Origin: Utricularia gibba
Taxonomy: Eukaryota; Streptophyta; Magnoliopsida; Lamiales; Lentibulariaceae
Direction: 5' to 3'
Assembly (NCBI GenBank): GCA_002189035.1
Contig: NEEC01000004.1
Span: 124,001 to 188,000, forward strand
Length of the DNA stretch: 64,000 nucleotides
Shown here in pieces: positions 1 through 11,322 of the stretch. The notes below the pieces were generated by a model. The model ran no database searches. It worked only from the letters and a program-made list of their open reading frames with translations, and was not told the origin of the DNA. The stretch's first letter is position 1. Every line of letters begins with the position of its first letter. Both the position numbers and the translations under genes were made by a program.

Positions 1-2
1 CA

Positions 3-185
3 TGCCACCTGGACTCCGTCGCCGGGCAGTCCGCTCCGGTGGGCCTGGATCATGAAGCCGCGTCTTCGGTCGGATGCAGCGCCGCCGTTGCTCCCTTTAA
101 CGATGATGGGCTCCCCGTGGCGTACACAATGATCAGCTCCGGCATCAATGGCATGGACTCCATTTTCCCTCCCAGGGGTTTTTAG
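3..185 (+). CDS. C-terminal end of an unidentified protein (5' truncated by window edge)
   Basis: One frame is open from base 3 to a TAG at 183-185, giving about 60 residues ending in SIFPPRGF. The piece is rich in Ser, Ala and Gly, with small acidic patches, and has no motif I recognise. GC content is clearly higher than in the AT-rich DNA that follows at 186-300, which fits the tail of an exon followed by a 3' UTR. The other plus frames stop earlier. A short minus-strand frame also starts here (ATG at 161), so the strand is not certain. No function can be assigned. Confidence 0.4.
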   Translation, partial: CHLDSVAGQSAPVGLDHEAASSVGCSAAVAPFNDDGLPVAYTMISSGINGMDSIFPPRGF

Positions 186-453
186 TGTAAATTTGTGCGA
201 GCGCAAGCTTTTTAGTCTATGAAACGTGTATTTTTGTTCCACTTTTATTTACTGATAAAATAAATGATTTTCGATTAAATAATATGTTTGTTATTTCTTT
301 ATTTAATGATATAGTAGGTTGGAATCTCGAGTGGGCCGCATTTATGGGCTATAATCGCGTGTTGGGCTACTTGATTTTGGGCTTATGGGCCCATTTTACG
401 TTAGGTGTCTTCGCGAGTACCTCCATTGATTTCTCTCCGACGAGACGCAGGAG
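186..453. other. Intergenic: 3' flank of first gene and promoter of STR8-like gene
   Basis: AT-rich spacer with no ORF of note. The part from about 320 to 450 is more GC-rich and is probably the promoter and 5' leader of the gene starting at 454. No clear TATA box was seen. Confidence 0.5.
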
Positions 454-2206
454 ATGATTTCTCTGGCGCCTCATCCTCTACTGCACTACACAAGAACCGC
501 TGCGGCTTCGGCGGCCGCCCGTAGAATTCTTGCTTCTGCGGCCTATGCGTCAAGCGTTGAAGTCCCTCTCTCCGTTTTGCACTCTTCATTGAGAAAGTCC
601 GTCTGCGCAATGTCTCCAAATCCATCAAATGTTTATAATATTGCTAATTCGGCTGGGGTTTCGGCGGATTTTCAAGAACGTAATTGCTGTTATCTCACAA
701 GGAACTCTTTTCTGAGTGGCGCTGATGAAGGAGTTGGCGAAGGCGGGGAGTGTTCTCTCGTGGTTGTCTCTTTTTATAAATTCGCTGATTTCCCCACTGT
801 GCTGATATGCGAAAGCCGCTGAAGGACCTCTGTGAGAAGATGGTAGCTTTGGGTTTTTTTTTTTTTTTGTTTTGTTTTGATTCTTGTTCTGTTAGCTTTG
901 GGTTGAACATTGGGTGGTGTAGACACATTTTGAACTTATTCATTGTTAGTCCGAAATTGGAATTATGTGCATCTCTAAGCTGATGCCCTCAGCTTGTTTC
1001 AGGAGGTATTATCCTTGCTCCAGAAGGAATCAATGGAAGCATATGTGGAACCCGGGATTCAGTCGAGTGCGTGCTTGCCTTCATCCAATCCGATGAGCGT
1101 CTTAATGGCCTTAGGCTTATTGAGTCGCCAGTTAGTCCGGAAGAAGAAGCTATTCACCACGGGCATATGAATAGCTCTCCTCTAGCTGCAGGCGAAGATG
1201 CCCCGTTTAGGTGGGATCATGTGAGGGTTAAGCTGAAAAAGGAGGTACTTTACTTCGACCCAAAAGATAACCGTTCAGATTTGCTGATGATTGATGCCAG
1301 TCTAAAATTGCTTGTAGATTGTCACACTCGGTATGCCATCCGTATCACCCATTGAGAGAGTTGGAAAGTATGTGAGCCCGAGGGAATGGAATGAATTGAT
1401 CAATGATCCAGATACAGTAAGTACATTAGCCTCGAATGAGATCTTGCATTGTTCTGTAGGATGAATCTTCTTGGATTTTCGAAGCTGATCTGAAGAATTC
1501 GTCACTCAATCTTGACAACCTAGGTTGTTATAGACGTGCGAAATGATTACGAAACTAGGATTGGGAAGTTCAAACGGGCTATTGATCCTTGCACTAGAGC
1601 ATTCAGAGAGTTCCCATCCTGGGTGGATGAACATTTCAAAGTAGATGAGGCTGAAAATCATGCATCTTCACTCTCAAGCGCCGAAGAAAAAGCTCATGAT
1701 ATGGAATCCAAGGTGCCCCGAGTGGCCATGTACTGTACTGGTGGAATCCGCTGCGAAAAAGCTTCAAGCTTTCTCCTAAGCAAGGGTTTCAAAGAGGTAC
1801 GATCTTTGGAAAACTGAACAGGGTTTTTACGGGATGCAAAATGAGATGAGAATACTCTCTGCCCACTCAGGTTTACCATCTACAAGGTGGAATCTTGAAG
1901 TACCTCGAAGAAGTTCCGGAGAAGGAGAGCCTGTGGGAGGGTGAATGTTTTGTGTTTGATAAACGAGTGTCAGTCGACCATGGCCTGGAGCAGGGGACCT
2001 ACAAGCTTTGCTACGGATGCAAGAAGCCGGTAAGTGACGCCGACATGGAAATGCCGGAGTGGGAATATGGTGTCTCTTGCCCGCACTGCTACCACTCAAA
2101 ATCAGTTGAAGAGAAGGAGAGAGCAAGAGCAAGACAGAGACAGTTTGAGAGATGGGGCATCATTGGTGGCCCGGACAAAGGCCGGAAACCAGTGAGAGCA
2201 GAGTAA
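454..2206 (+). CDS. STR8: TrhO/UPF0176-type rhodanese-domain protein, plastid-targeted (STR8-like)
   Basis: Five exons: 454-842, 993-1244, 1318-1416, 1524-1796, 1871-2206; about 449 aa. The N-terminus is Ala/Ser/Arg-rich like a plastid transit peptide. Next comes the UPF0176 N-terminal domain ([37 protein letters not shown]), then a rhodanese domain ([14 protein letters not shown]) with the active-site loop CTGGIR, then a C-terminal Cys cluster (CYGCKKP, CPHCYH). Bacterial TrhO makes 5-hydroxyuridine at tRNA U34; the plant homologue is Arabidopsis STR8 (At1g17850). Its role here is inferred. Oddity: after FADFP at about 793 the frame runs into a stop at 820-822, while the conserved [14 protein letters not shown] continues one frame away (from 795). 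One base is missing near 793-796; no intron fits. Splice sites are standard GT-AG. Confidence 0.88.
793..796 (+). other. Apparent 1-base deletion in STR8-like exon 1
   Basis: Homology continues on both sides of this point but the reading frame drops back by one base. Restoring one base gives a 450-codon open frame over all exons. Family consensus here is FPDHAD, so the lost base may be a G after CCC. Confidence 0.75.
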
Positions 2207-2665
2207 CAGAGTTGAGGGAGGATATGGATGGTGGCTAATGTTCTTCGAGCTGAACAGATTCCCCATTTCGTTTTTTTTCTTCCTTGCTTGGAAGCCTTTT
2301 GATCGGATGTAGAAGAGAATCCTCAAAGACCCCAGTCTTCTCTCACGCCTTCATGAAGAAACTGGATTCATTTGAGATCGATGGAAAGCAGCTCGCCGGT
2401 GGCCGATCACCGGCAGCGATGCGCCCTCTAATTTCAGACCGCATCTGTGATGGGCCACTCTCCGTACTGGGGCGGGCTAACATTTCCCATTGTTGGGCCC
2501 GATCAGAAGCCGCAATTATGGGCCCAACTACATTTCATCCCTTTGTTTCGGGCCAAAATTTGATAACGAGGCGGCTTTCAGCGTCACTTTCGGACAAGAG
2601 CTTCTACCGTCGCTCCATATGCGGCTTCTGATTCCTCGCTCCTTTCGTCTAGACGAAAGCATACG
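2207..2665. other. 3' UTR of STR8-like gene and promoter/5' leader of the hydrolase gene
   Basis: A plus-strand frame is open over 2284-2631, but it does not resemble any family and is not in frame with the downstream gene. I treat it as non-coding. No other feature seen. Confidence 0.5.
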
Positions 2666-4894
2666 ATGATGAGCTTGTGCTCATTATTTCACTGGCCCAT
2701 GTTTTCGTGGAAACAACCAAAATTTGCAGCCTGCCGTGGTGTGCTTGCTGGAAGTTTGCATGCCGCTGGAGCTTCAGGTTCAGGAAGAGGCCTTTCTTGT
2801 TCTTTTGATGACCAAGAACGGAGATGGGAAATGGGTTTCTTGACTGCTTCCGCTGCAGCGGCTTCTGCCCCGCTTGACAGCTCTAGTGCTGAATATTTAG
2901 GTAAAATTCCAATCATCTCAGGTTCTCTGCAGGCTACGGGCTTCGGTTTTTGAAAGCTTTTAGTATAAAGGGTCATCCTTGGCGCTCCTTAGGAATTTGT
3001 TTACTTATATTCTGTATAGTATAACTGGGTTTATTGATTAAACTGTAACGTTACCTGTAAGATGTCTGGATAGAATTCCCTTAGACTGATGATTCTTGGG
3101 TTCTCGCAATTTCAGACCAATTATCTAATAACAAGGATGAAACATTAGCCAGCATCGGCCAGGATGAAATAGAAGATCCCTGCCTTCTAGCTGATTCTGA
3201 TAGCTGTTTCTGTGAATTTAACGGTGTACAAATACACCACAAGATCTGTCATGGGGAGTCGTCAGGATCTCCTATATTTAACTTAGATGCAACTCAAGAG
3301 TCCTGTGACAGTTCTACGGAGGTTAACATCCCAATTGTTCTGTTGCATGGTTTTGGAGCCTCTGTCTTTTCGTGGAACAAAGTTATGAAGCCCTTAGCAC
3401 TGGCCACTGGTTCTAAGGTTCTGGCATTTGATAGACCTGCCTTCGGTTTGACATCGAGAGTGAATGCTATCAAGCTTTTGTCACATGGAAACCAAGATTC
3501 CAGACCTTTGAATCCTTTCTCAATGACATTCTCGGTTTTGGCGTCCTTGTTTTTCATTGATTTGCTATCTGCTGAGAAGGCTATTCTTATTGGGTATGTC
3601 TGCTTCCATGTTCTACTTTGGTTGTTTCCACTTCATTTCTATATAAATGTCCCGGAAAAATCATTGGTGATTGTAGACTTTAGGCTTCTTTGGCATGTAG
3701 ACATGAATTAAGAGATGAGTTCCATCACTTTGGCCTGTAGAAGTACTTGTAGGCTTTAGACTTCTTTGGCCGGTAAATATGAATTATTCATTTTTCCTTT
3801 GTATGATAGGATGTATTTTGTGGTGCTCATCCAGTTGCCAATGAACTTTTCTTTGATAGTAAAAGAACTTTTGAGATTGTTACTCATACAATCTCTTGAA
3901 GACAACCAGGCATTCAGCGGGTGCCCTTGTAGCAGTAGATGCATACTTTGAAGAACCGGAGCGCATAGCTGCTCTGATCCTTGTAGCACCTGCAATTTTT
4001 GCCCCACTAATGCGAAGTGCAGCCAAACAACAGTCCCGGACGGAAAGTCCTCCGAAGCAGAATTGGTTTTCCTGCCTTCTTGATGCCGTGTCAACCGCTT
4101 TCAAACATGTTGCAGCTGCAATGGCGAGGATCGTTCGATGGATAGCAGATATGATCAGTTTTCTTTACAGAAGTGCTTTAGCATCATTCTTGCGCTCTTC
4201 ATTTGGAGTTATGGTGGTAAGGAGTTCCCTTCTTTTAGATTGCACTTATCATCCATTTCTACATCAATATGACAGGAGATGAGATTCCGCATAGTAATAC
4301 TTTCAGGTAAGGATGCTGATCAACAAGTTCGGAATAGAAGCTGTCCGCGCAGCATGGTATGACCGAAACCAAATTTCGGATCATGTTCTACAAGGTTATA
4401 CCAAGGTGATTCAGTAATCTTACTTACAGAATGGATCATATTTTAACCAAGGCTAGTTTCTTAATACATTGAAACTCATAGCCACTGAAGCTGAAATTCT
4501 GGGACAAAGCGTTAGCTGAGTTTGCTGTGGCAATGCTAGCAGATCCTGCATCTGAGTCAAAGCTTCCTCTAGGAAAGAGGCTCAGCCAAATCTCATGTCC
4601 AGGTTCTAAGCCTATCTCCATCACCATATTTCGAGCTAACTAGCCAGCTTCTGATTCCGTTTCTGATCAAATTTGATAGTTTTGATCATCTCCGGCGACA
4701 CCGATCGCCTCGTCCCCGTGTGGAACTCCGAAAGGCTTTCGAAATCCATTGCAGGATGCTGCTTCCAAGTGATCAAGAACTGCGGCCACTTGCCCCAGGA
4801 AGAAAAGCCTGATGAATTTGTGTCCATTGTTGATACCTTCCTCCGCCAAGTGTTTGGCGTTCCCCAGGAGAACCCCCAGCCATCACCTGCATAA
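2666..4894 (+). CDS. Alpha/beta-hydrolase superfamily protein, probably plastid-targeted
   Basis: Six exons: 2666-2900, 3116-3593, 3910-4216, 4307-4405, 4482-4602, 4680-4894; 484 aa, all frames join. An Ala/Ser-rich leader precedes the fold. Alpha/beta-hydrolase signatures are the oxyanion segment VLLHGFGASVFSW, the elbow GHSAG (Ser nucleophile; split by the 3593/3910 intron), an acidic residue in LIISGDTDRLVP, and a catalytic His in NCGHLPQEEKP near the C-terminus. The pattern matches plant proteins such as At3g10840, whose substrate is not established to my knowledge. The region between elbow and acid (about 290-380) is an expanded cap with a hydrophobic stretch (MISFLYRSALASFL). The start at 2666 (MMSLCS) is the first ATG of the long frame; an upstream start cannot be excluded. 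Confidence 0.85.
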
Positions 4895-5688
4895 AATGTT
4901 CATTCTTAACCCTATCAACTTTCAAATGTGTGTATTCTGATTTTTTTTTTCAAAATTTTTTAATTAAATGAATTTTAGTATTTTCTTATTTTTTTTATCA
5001 ACCTATCTGTCAAATAAATGTTTAATTATAGTTATATAACTTTTTATTTAAATATATTATCAATTAAGTTATTCTTTTAAATATATTTTAATAAATGTGA
5101 ACGAGGCCGTCTAGCAGGCCCATATGGACACGGTAAGCCCATTTCCATTAGATTTTTTTTTTGGGGGGGGGGGGGGGGGATTTATGGTAGGTAATTGATA
5201 GACACATTGAACTGTCCTATCTGGACACTTTTCCGTTGAGTTGGTCGGAATGGAGAAGGTGCATCCTTGACAGAGGTGTTGTACTGCGGTAATGAAGGGG
5301 AAACAAACGGTCTCTGTGTTGCTGCTTCTCCTTTACTTGCAGTGAAGGCCATGGGAATCAAACGAAAACAATGCTTCATCATCAAAGAGCACAACGAATC
5401 CGAGAAGAGAGGCTCGAGTTATTAGCACAGGAGGACCTGAGAAGAGAATCAGAAAGAAAAACCTGGATGGACTCCATGATAGCACTTGACACTTAATACG
5501 TGTGGGTATGCAATATGCATGCATGAGGAGGCGCACGAAACCAACGTAATAAAGTGGGGGGAAAGAGACGAAAAACTTTGCTGGATTTCGTACGTCCAAA
5601 AAAGTTGGTGTTACAGAAATCAGATGCTTTATCTCTATAAAATTTGACCCGTTTCCCTCTCTTGGACAAAGGAGTCATTCTTCATTCA
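4895..5688. other. Intergenic spacer with poly-G tract
   Basis: AT-rich DNA at 4920-5100, then a G17 run at 5163-5179. The stretch 5200-5640 has overlapping short frames on the minus strand, none with recognisable content, and probably holds the MYB gene promoter and leader. Confidence 0.5.
5163..5179 (+). repeat. Poly-G homopolymer (17 G)
   Basis: Seventeen consecutive G after a T-rich stretch. The length in a consensus sequence is unreliable. Confidence 0.9.
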
Positions 5689-6570
5689 ATGGATGGGCGG
5701 CCTGATTTCCAGGGTTCCTCACACTTTGGACCGGAGGAATCTACATGGAGTTTTGCAGACAACAAAGTATTTGAAATTGCTTTGTCGGAAATCACCACAC
5801 TCAACCATGATTCGCCATCCTTTTTCGATGAAATAGCTAGGAAGATTCCATGGAAGTCTGCCAGGGACATCCAAAACCACTACCAAGCACTCGTTCACGA
5901 CCTTGAAATGATCGAATCCGGACCCTTTCCGGTGCCGGATTACTTCGCCTCCAGGAGTGGAACCACCGAGGGGAACAGCACTTGGTCTGCTGTTGGAAGA
6001 ACGAAGATTGGCCAACCACATCGTAAAGGAGTGCCGTGGACTGAAGATGAGCACCTGTAAAAAAAATTATGTCCTTCGCCGTGTTGTGTTCTACTGATTC
6101 AACCCAAGAATATGCGATTCTTCTCCTTCTGAAATTTTGTTTTTTACAAATTCCAGTTGAATTTGATGCATACTGATAGTGTTGGGAAATTCAGGTTATT
6201 TCTGATGGGACTTCAAAGGTACGGGAAGGGAGACTGGAGAAGCATCGCGAGACACTACGTTACGACGAAAACCCCAACACAAGTTGCGAGCCACGCTCAG
6301 AAGTACTTCCGGAGGCAGGCGAGTTCGACTCCGGCCGAGAAGCGACGGCCCAGCATTCACGACGTTCAGGTAGTGAACACCCCAGCCCTGATAGAGCGGC
6401 TATCAGTTTCCGGCCTTGTGCCTAGTTTTTCAACCCAAATTCCCTTCTTATCTGATGGCGGTCTCAGTTTTCCGATGATCAGCGGCGGCGGATTTGCACC
6501 GACGGATCCCCTTTTTTTCAATCCTTACGGAATTGCAACCAATTACTCTGCACCGGCGTTCTGGTTTTGA
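5689..6570 (+). CDS. DIVARICATA-type R-R MYB-related transcription factor
   Basis: Two exons, 5689-6056 and 6195-6570; 247 aa. The first MYB-like repeat (about residues 17-70) contains [15 protein letters not shown] and [19 protein letters not shown]. The second (about 110-165) starts [10 protein letters not shown] and continues [19 protein letters not shown] to the signature SHAQKYF, typical of DIVARICATA/RADIALIS-related and I-box-binding plant MYBs that bind GATAA-type sites. The exon junction falls inside the second repeat between CT and G of one Leu codon, as expected for this family. The C-terminus is hydrophobic and Pro/Ser-rich without a known motif. The start is MDGRPDFQG; an in-frame frame opens upstream (5644) but the ATG at 5689 best suits the family. 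Confidence 0.9.
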
Positions 6571-6883
6571 AATAAGGGGATCTCTCTGGTGCATGTACAT
6601 GGAAGGTCGTGTGTCGCTTCTGAAGCCCATTGTCACTTGTAATTCCTCTGCTTAAAATGCCCTGTTTTACAGAAATAAATACTAATAAATAATTTGGAAA
6701 TTATTGACTTATTCATCCATTATATAAAAAAAAGAAAATATTCAAGGGAAAATAAATTAATAAATACAAGAAAACATATTAGCCATATATTTTTTTAATA
6801 TATGTATATATTTTCTATTTATATTAAATGATATATGGCAAATAATCCGCCTAGCATTTAGGCATATACCACTGGGCTCGATA
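6571..6883. other. Intergenic between MYB gene and rubredoxin gene
   Basis: Strongly AT-rich (6670-6850), with TATATA-like stretches around 6786-6835 that could serve the downstream gene. Nothing else seen. Confidence 0.5.
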
Positions 6884-7434
6884 ATGGCTTCCTCCACAGC
6901 CGGACCTTCGGTCGCCTTCTTCACCATCTCCGGCCCTCTCCGGCGCCTCCGCGGATTCTTCCGGCAAATATCCGACTTCCGATTCCGAAGCCAGTTCGCA
7001 GGCCCAGGATTGTACTGAGATCAACCGACGTCTCCAAGGAAGACAAGCAGGAGCAGCCGATTTCCCTCCAAGTAGAGGAGCCCGAGGCGAAACTCGACAA
7101 GCGGAGGCTAGAGGAGAAATTCGCGGTGTTGAACACCGGAGTATTTGAATGCAGATCTTGCGGTTACAAATACGAAGAGGCTACAGGGGACCCTGGGTAC
7201 CCGATCCCGCCCGGGATGCCCTTCGATAAGCTTCCCGACGATTGGCGGTGCCCTACCTGCGGCGCGTCGCAGACATTTTTCGAAAGCAAGAAAATGGAAA
7301 TCGCGGGCTTTGCCCAGAATCAGGAGTTTGGATTCGGGGGTAACTCCCTTACCTCTGGGCAAAAGACTTTGCTCATCTATGGCAGTTTGTTTGTAGCGTT
7401 TCTGTTCTTCTTATCCGGCTACTTCATCCAATGA
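6884..7434 (+). CDS. RBD1: Rubredoxin-family thylakoid protein (RBD1-like)
   Basis: Single exon, about 183 aa. The mature part has a rubredoxin domain with two Fe-binding knuckles, CRSCGYKYEE and CPTCGAS, separated by the typical GDPGYPIPPGMPFDKLPDDWRC, followed by a linker and one C-terminal membrane segment (TLLIYGSLFVAFLFFLSGYF). Plant and algal RBD1 has this layout and acts in photosystem II assembly at the thylakoid; that role is inferred by family. The likely start is ATG 6884 (MASSTAGPS), giving a Ser/Pro/Arg-rich transit peptide, but that frame ends near 7016. The rubredoxin frame lies one base back and has no ATG before it. One missing base in 6930-6950, for instance in the CCC at about 6933, would join them. 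The rubredoxin domain itself is intact. Confidence 0.85.
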
Positions 7435-8050
7435 TCCAAATTGAACAACTTGGCTTTTCTGCAATTTCAGAATTCAATATGCTATTGAATTGTGGGTTAC
7501 TGTTCCTGCCTGATGGTGTAATTTTGCAATCACAGAATCTCCATGTCTTCATCTACTTCTCTGTTTCCGTTCCTGTAGCTCTTTGTGAGCTCATTCAGAA
7601 CTGCTTCCATTAGGAAATGGGATGCATTTGATCTGAGCTTGAGCCTTCTTCCTTAGTCTGTGTTGTCACGAATGAGTCGGGCTTTTCTTCTCCACATGTC
7701 CCATCAATTTGAAGCTGAATATCTCTTGTTTACATGGTGGGCATCGGACACGGGACGTACTCGCACGGATTCGGCTACGCGTCTGCTTTGGAAAACACGG
7801 ATCGAGATATTATGTAATAATTGAAAATAAACGGGGAATTAGAAAAGAACCGTAAATGATTTTTTTACTTTAAAATGTTATTTTTTAACCTGTCCATTTG
7901 AAAGAAATCGGAAAAAGGTTTATAAAGAGAATCGAGGCAGTCTTCGACGCTAAGAATTCTCTCCTGCAGTTGCGAAGCGTTCCAGGGATTCAGGTTCCGT
8001 TGTTTCATGTAGCTCGAATATACTGCTGGAAGGGAGAAGCCGCTGCATCA
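7435..8050. other. 3' UTR of rubredoxin gene, spacer, 5' leader of LRAT gene
   Basis: No gene recognised. A frame is open across 7898-8050 into the LRAT gene, but it has no ATG before 8051 and resembles nothing known, so I read it as leader. Confidence 0.5.
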
Positions 8051-9135
8051 ATGGTGGGACTGTTCTCTAACAGGATTGGAAGAGATGATCTGAAGCCCGG
8101 GGATCACATATACTCTTGGAGGAATTCCTATCTCTACGCTCATCATGGTCTGTTTCTTTCTAACGCGTGTTTCTTTTGTTTATCTGGACTGGATCCCCAA
8201 ACCCTGTTTGTCGTGCGTGTGTGGATTGGGGATACGCGGTTACCTTCTTTCTCTTTTTTTTTTGTTTTTGTGGGAGGTGATTTCTAGGGATTTTGATAAG
8301 GCGTTAATAAATTTGATTTATTTAGAATCTCAGATTCATGCTTGGAGAAGCGATCATGGTTTGAAGCTACAGTTCTTTGTGTTGTGTATGTTTCGCATGT
8401 TTTTCTATGAAGTTTCTTTCCATATCGTTTCTTCTGCGGTAAATTCATGATCTTTATGTTACGGCATGTGTAGGAGTATATATTGGAGATGGAAATGTGA
8501 TCCATTTTACTCGTGGAGCGGGCCATGAGATCGGTACCGGAACATCGTTGGACCGATTTCTCTTCAGTTCATCCGCATCCCAATCAAAGGTTGCCTGTCC
8601 CAGATGTGGTGATCAGTCAGGTTCTAATGGAGTCATCTCCTCTTGCCTCGACTGTTTTCTCGCCGGCGGTGAACTCTATTTATTCCAGTACGGTGTGTCA
8701 CCTGCATTGTTTGTTGCCAAGGCTCGAGGAGGAACGTGCACTCTTGCGAAGTCTGATCCACATGATGATGTAATCCACCGTGCTATTTATCTCCTTGAAA
8801 ATGGTTTTGGTGGTTATGATCTTTTCAGGAACAACTGTGAGGACTTCGCCATATACTGCAAAACGGGTTTACTTGTGTTCACAAATGTAAGCGTCGGTCG
8901 AAGTGGACAAGCCTCCACTTTTCTTGCAGCTGCCAGCACGGTTGTGTCATCTCCACTACGCTTCATGAGCTCAGGTGCAGTTGGCTTGGCCCTTGCAGGG
9001 GCCGGTGTTTACAGCATCAGTCGATATGTTTCAGATATTGGGGTAAGAAGGGATGTTCGTAAAGTCCGTGTTGAGGATCTTGTTGCAAGCACTTCCGGCG
9101 TTCACGCCACACAAGCAGCACCTCAAGCTGTCTAA
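8051..9135 (+). CDS. LRAT-domain (NlpC/P60-like) protein
   Basis: Two exons, 8051-8147 and 8474-9135; 252 aa. The LRAT domain covers about residues 8-150, with LKPGDHIYSWR, the His-bearing YAHHGVYIGDG and the catalytic-Cys motif NNCEDFAIYC near residue 142. This matches plant LRAT/NC-domain proteins, a permuted papain-like thiol fold that in animals has acyltransferase or phospholipase activity. The substrate in plants is not known to me. Between the His and the Cys is an insert with a Cys pair (CPRCGD) and CLDC. A C-terminal hydrophobic stretch (about 185-210: FMSSGAVGLALAGAGVYSI) could associate with membranes. The intron splits a Gly codon (G|GA). The start ATG gives MVGLFSNRIGRDDLKPGD, the usual length before the domain. 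Confidence 0.85.
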
Positions 9136-9497
9136 GAAAATTCAGTGTATTGTTCTGTGTTATTTATGAATGTGGCCTGCCTTACAGTATTATCAACGCA
9201 GTAGAGTTTAACCACCAAACCAAGCTCGGAGTGGATTGGCGTTGTTCTCTACGCCTAGATGAAGTGCTGTGTGTGAAGTTATTATAAGAGCCTTGTGCTC
9301 AAGACTCCTGTGTTCCTTCTGTTATTCTTGCTATGCAGGAAGATCATTTACTCTTGTACCAGCTTTGTTCTTAAGAATCTTTTGCTTTTGTGTATTTTGT
9401 GTATTCGCCTGCGAAAGCTTGCAATTACGATTGATGAAGTCAAGGACATGATTTTCCATCAGAAACCGATGATCAACAGAGCAGGGAAATAAAATTT
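9136..9497. other. Tail-to-tail 3' UTR region (LRAT + / PORR -)
   Basis: T-rich 3' flank shared by two converging genes. Nothing else seen. Confidence 0.55.
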
Positions 9498-10672
9498 TCA
9501 GCCATTTTCTAACTCAGATTCAAAACCGTCTGTATCATCGTCTCTGTTCAGTCCACGACGACCCAGAAGCACAAGATGAAGGTGTTTCCTTCGAGCTGCA
9601 TATACTGGGTTGGGTTCAATCAAGCAACCTCTCTCATATGCCTCCCTCAAGAATACAGTGTGCCTTTTTCCTTGGTTGACAAATAGAATATCCCTGGGTG
9701 ATCAAGGAACAAGTCTCTTACATTGAATTCAATCTGAAACCATTTCCTGAACTGGCTAAACTTCTCCACTTCAATCATCTTCTCCACTGTCAAGCTTAAG
9801 AATTCGTGCATGATCCCAACTGCTCTTTTCTCTTTCCTCAACAATGCATTCTGATGCTTCTTCCCCTGATCCAAACCCACAGCCTCGTAAGGACCAGTGT
9901 ATGGTAATTCTTGCCATTTCTTGACCTTAGCCTTGAATGTCTTCTTTAACCGCATCCCAGGAGGAAAACCTTGTTTAAAGCTGAATCGCAGGTTAGTTCT
10001 GTCTAATTTGCAGTCTTCTTTGCAACATTCTACGACTCTCCAGTTATCAACCGCAGGAACCAAGCAATCACTGTGTTTTTCACTGTTATTCAGCACCAAA
10101 TAATGAGTATTGGTCTCGTTTCCATCATGAAGCGAGAAGATATCAGCATTAGCCGAGATAACAGAATCCTCGAAGTCATCAGGGAGACCGAGTTCCCTCC
10201 ACACCTTGAAAATGGCTCTAAGTGGGACCTTCTTCGTCGGAGACATCGATAGAAGCTTCACCAGACGGGCTACGGCGAGAGGGAGTGAATCGTTAATGGC
10301 ATTTGATTCTTCGCGAATGATTCCAAGGGCAGTGGGTGTGAGTGTGCAATATGGGCTAAGATTATCTCTGTGGCGGAAAATTTCGAATATGTGGGGGTAG
10401 TTCCGAAGGAAGGCGGCGGGGCCGCGATTGAGATGGAGTCTCTGAGAGAGACGACTGAGGAAATCGAGAGAAACGGAAGGTGGGTTAGCGTTGGAAGCGA
10501 GGATTAGGTCTTGAATGGAGAAGACCTTAAGCAAGTGCTTATATTTCTCCATTAATTTTTCGAATTTCGGATCTCTGGGTCTGGAAGCGACGTACTCGGC
10601 TGAGGAAGTTTTCGACCGGCGGAGAAGGCCGGCGGCGGGTAACTTGATTTGCTGTAGAATTTTCGCTGCCAT
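9498..10672 (-). CDS. PORR-domain organellar RNA-binding protein
   Basis: No intron; about 391 aa read from ATG at 10672 (MAAKILQQIKLPAAG, a basic organelle-targeting leader). The plant organelle RNA recognition (PORR) domain fills about residues 30-350, with RDPKFEKLMEKYKHLLKV, LNRGPAAFLRNYPHIFEIF, LPDDFEDSVI, the block PYTGPYEAVGLDQGKK and the end block HTVFLREAYERG..LIEPNPVY. PORR proteins (e.g. WTF1) act in group II intron splicing in plastids or mitochondria; the target here is unknown. An upstream in-frame ATG (10834) gives a non-organellar N-terminus and is less likely. The frame breaks at about 9670-9675 (plus CC): the apparent protein ends at 9647, but the conserved HTVFLREAYERG block continues one frame away to a stop at 9498. 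One G is missing on the coding strand. Confidence 0.88.
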
Positions 10673-11322
10673 TCCCAGTGGCGGCCCCCGAGTATCAGCC
10701 TCAGTGCCCCCAACCCCAGGGACACTCGTAAGCTTGAAATATCGAAAAAAAATTAACCTTCTGCATTTACTGGTATCCTTTCTATTCGCACCGGATTCCT
10801 CAAGGGCGTCATCTTTTCCCCGCATCTTTTCCATTTCTTCCCAATTCTCAGCCCACTTTTCCTAATTTCGTTGTTTTCGAGTTAGGGCTCTTCGACGCAT
10901 TGTGAGTTGATCTTTGGAAGCCGAGAAATTTGATTCTCAGATCAATTTTCAATTCCATATCACCTGGGTCGACTCACGTCCACGTATGCACTCTGTTCTG
11001 CCTAACCATTGGTTTAGAGCTGTTAAGATCATTTCTGATGAATTTGTTGTCTTTACTTTTTTTGTGTTGTTTACAAATTGCTCTGATCCTCCCTGTTCTG
11101 CCATCTTCAGCGATCAAAATCTGAAAGTTTGTAAAAGAAGGCGTTTGTTTTGTATTCTTGTGGCTATACCTTGAATTCCTTCGCTTTTGGCCCCAATTTG
11201 GTGCTTCTGAATTTTTTTTTTTCTACGGTGAAATTCTGGGTATAAGAAATTGTCTGGAGGGAGTCAGTGATGGATGTGGCTTTTGAACTCATGTACACTG
11301 TGGGATTAGTTTTGTAGATAAA
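10673..11322. other. Shared head-to-head promoter region (PORR - / phosphoglycerate mutase +)
   Basis: Divergent genes are separated by 650 bases. Pyrimidine-rich DNA follows from about 11040, and the mutase 5' leader may hold an intron. No coding frame with recognisable content. Confidence 0.5.

Noticed and set aside
2284-2631. 115-codon plus-strand ORF before the hydrolase
   Set aside because: Not in frame with the next exon, no family resemblance, and located where a promoter and leader are expected.
7898-8050. In-frame upstream extension of the LRAT gene
   Set aside because: No ATG in this stretch and the encoded residues do not resemble any LRAT protein N-terminus.
10673-10834. Upstream ATG (10834) for the PORR protein
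   Set aside because: It would place an acidic/basic non-targeting peptide before the clear organelle leader MAAKILQQIKL.
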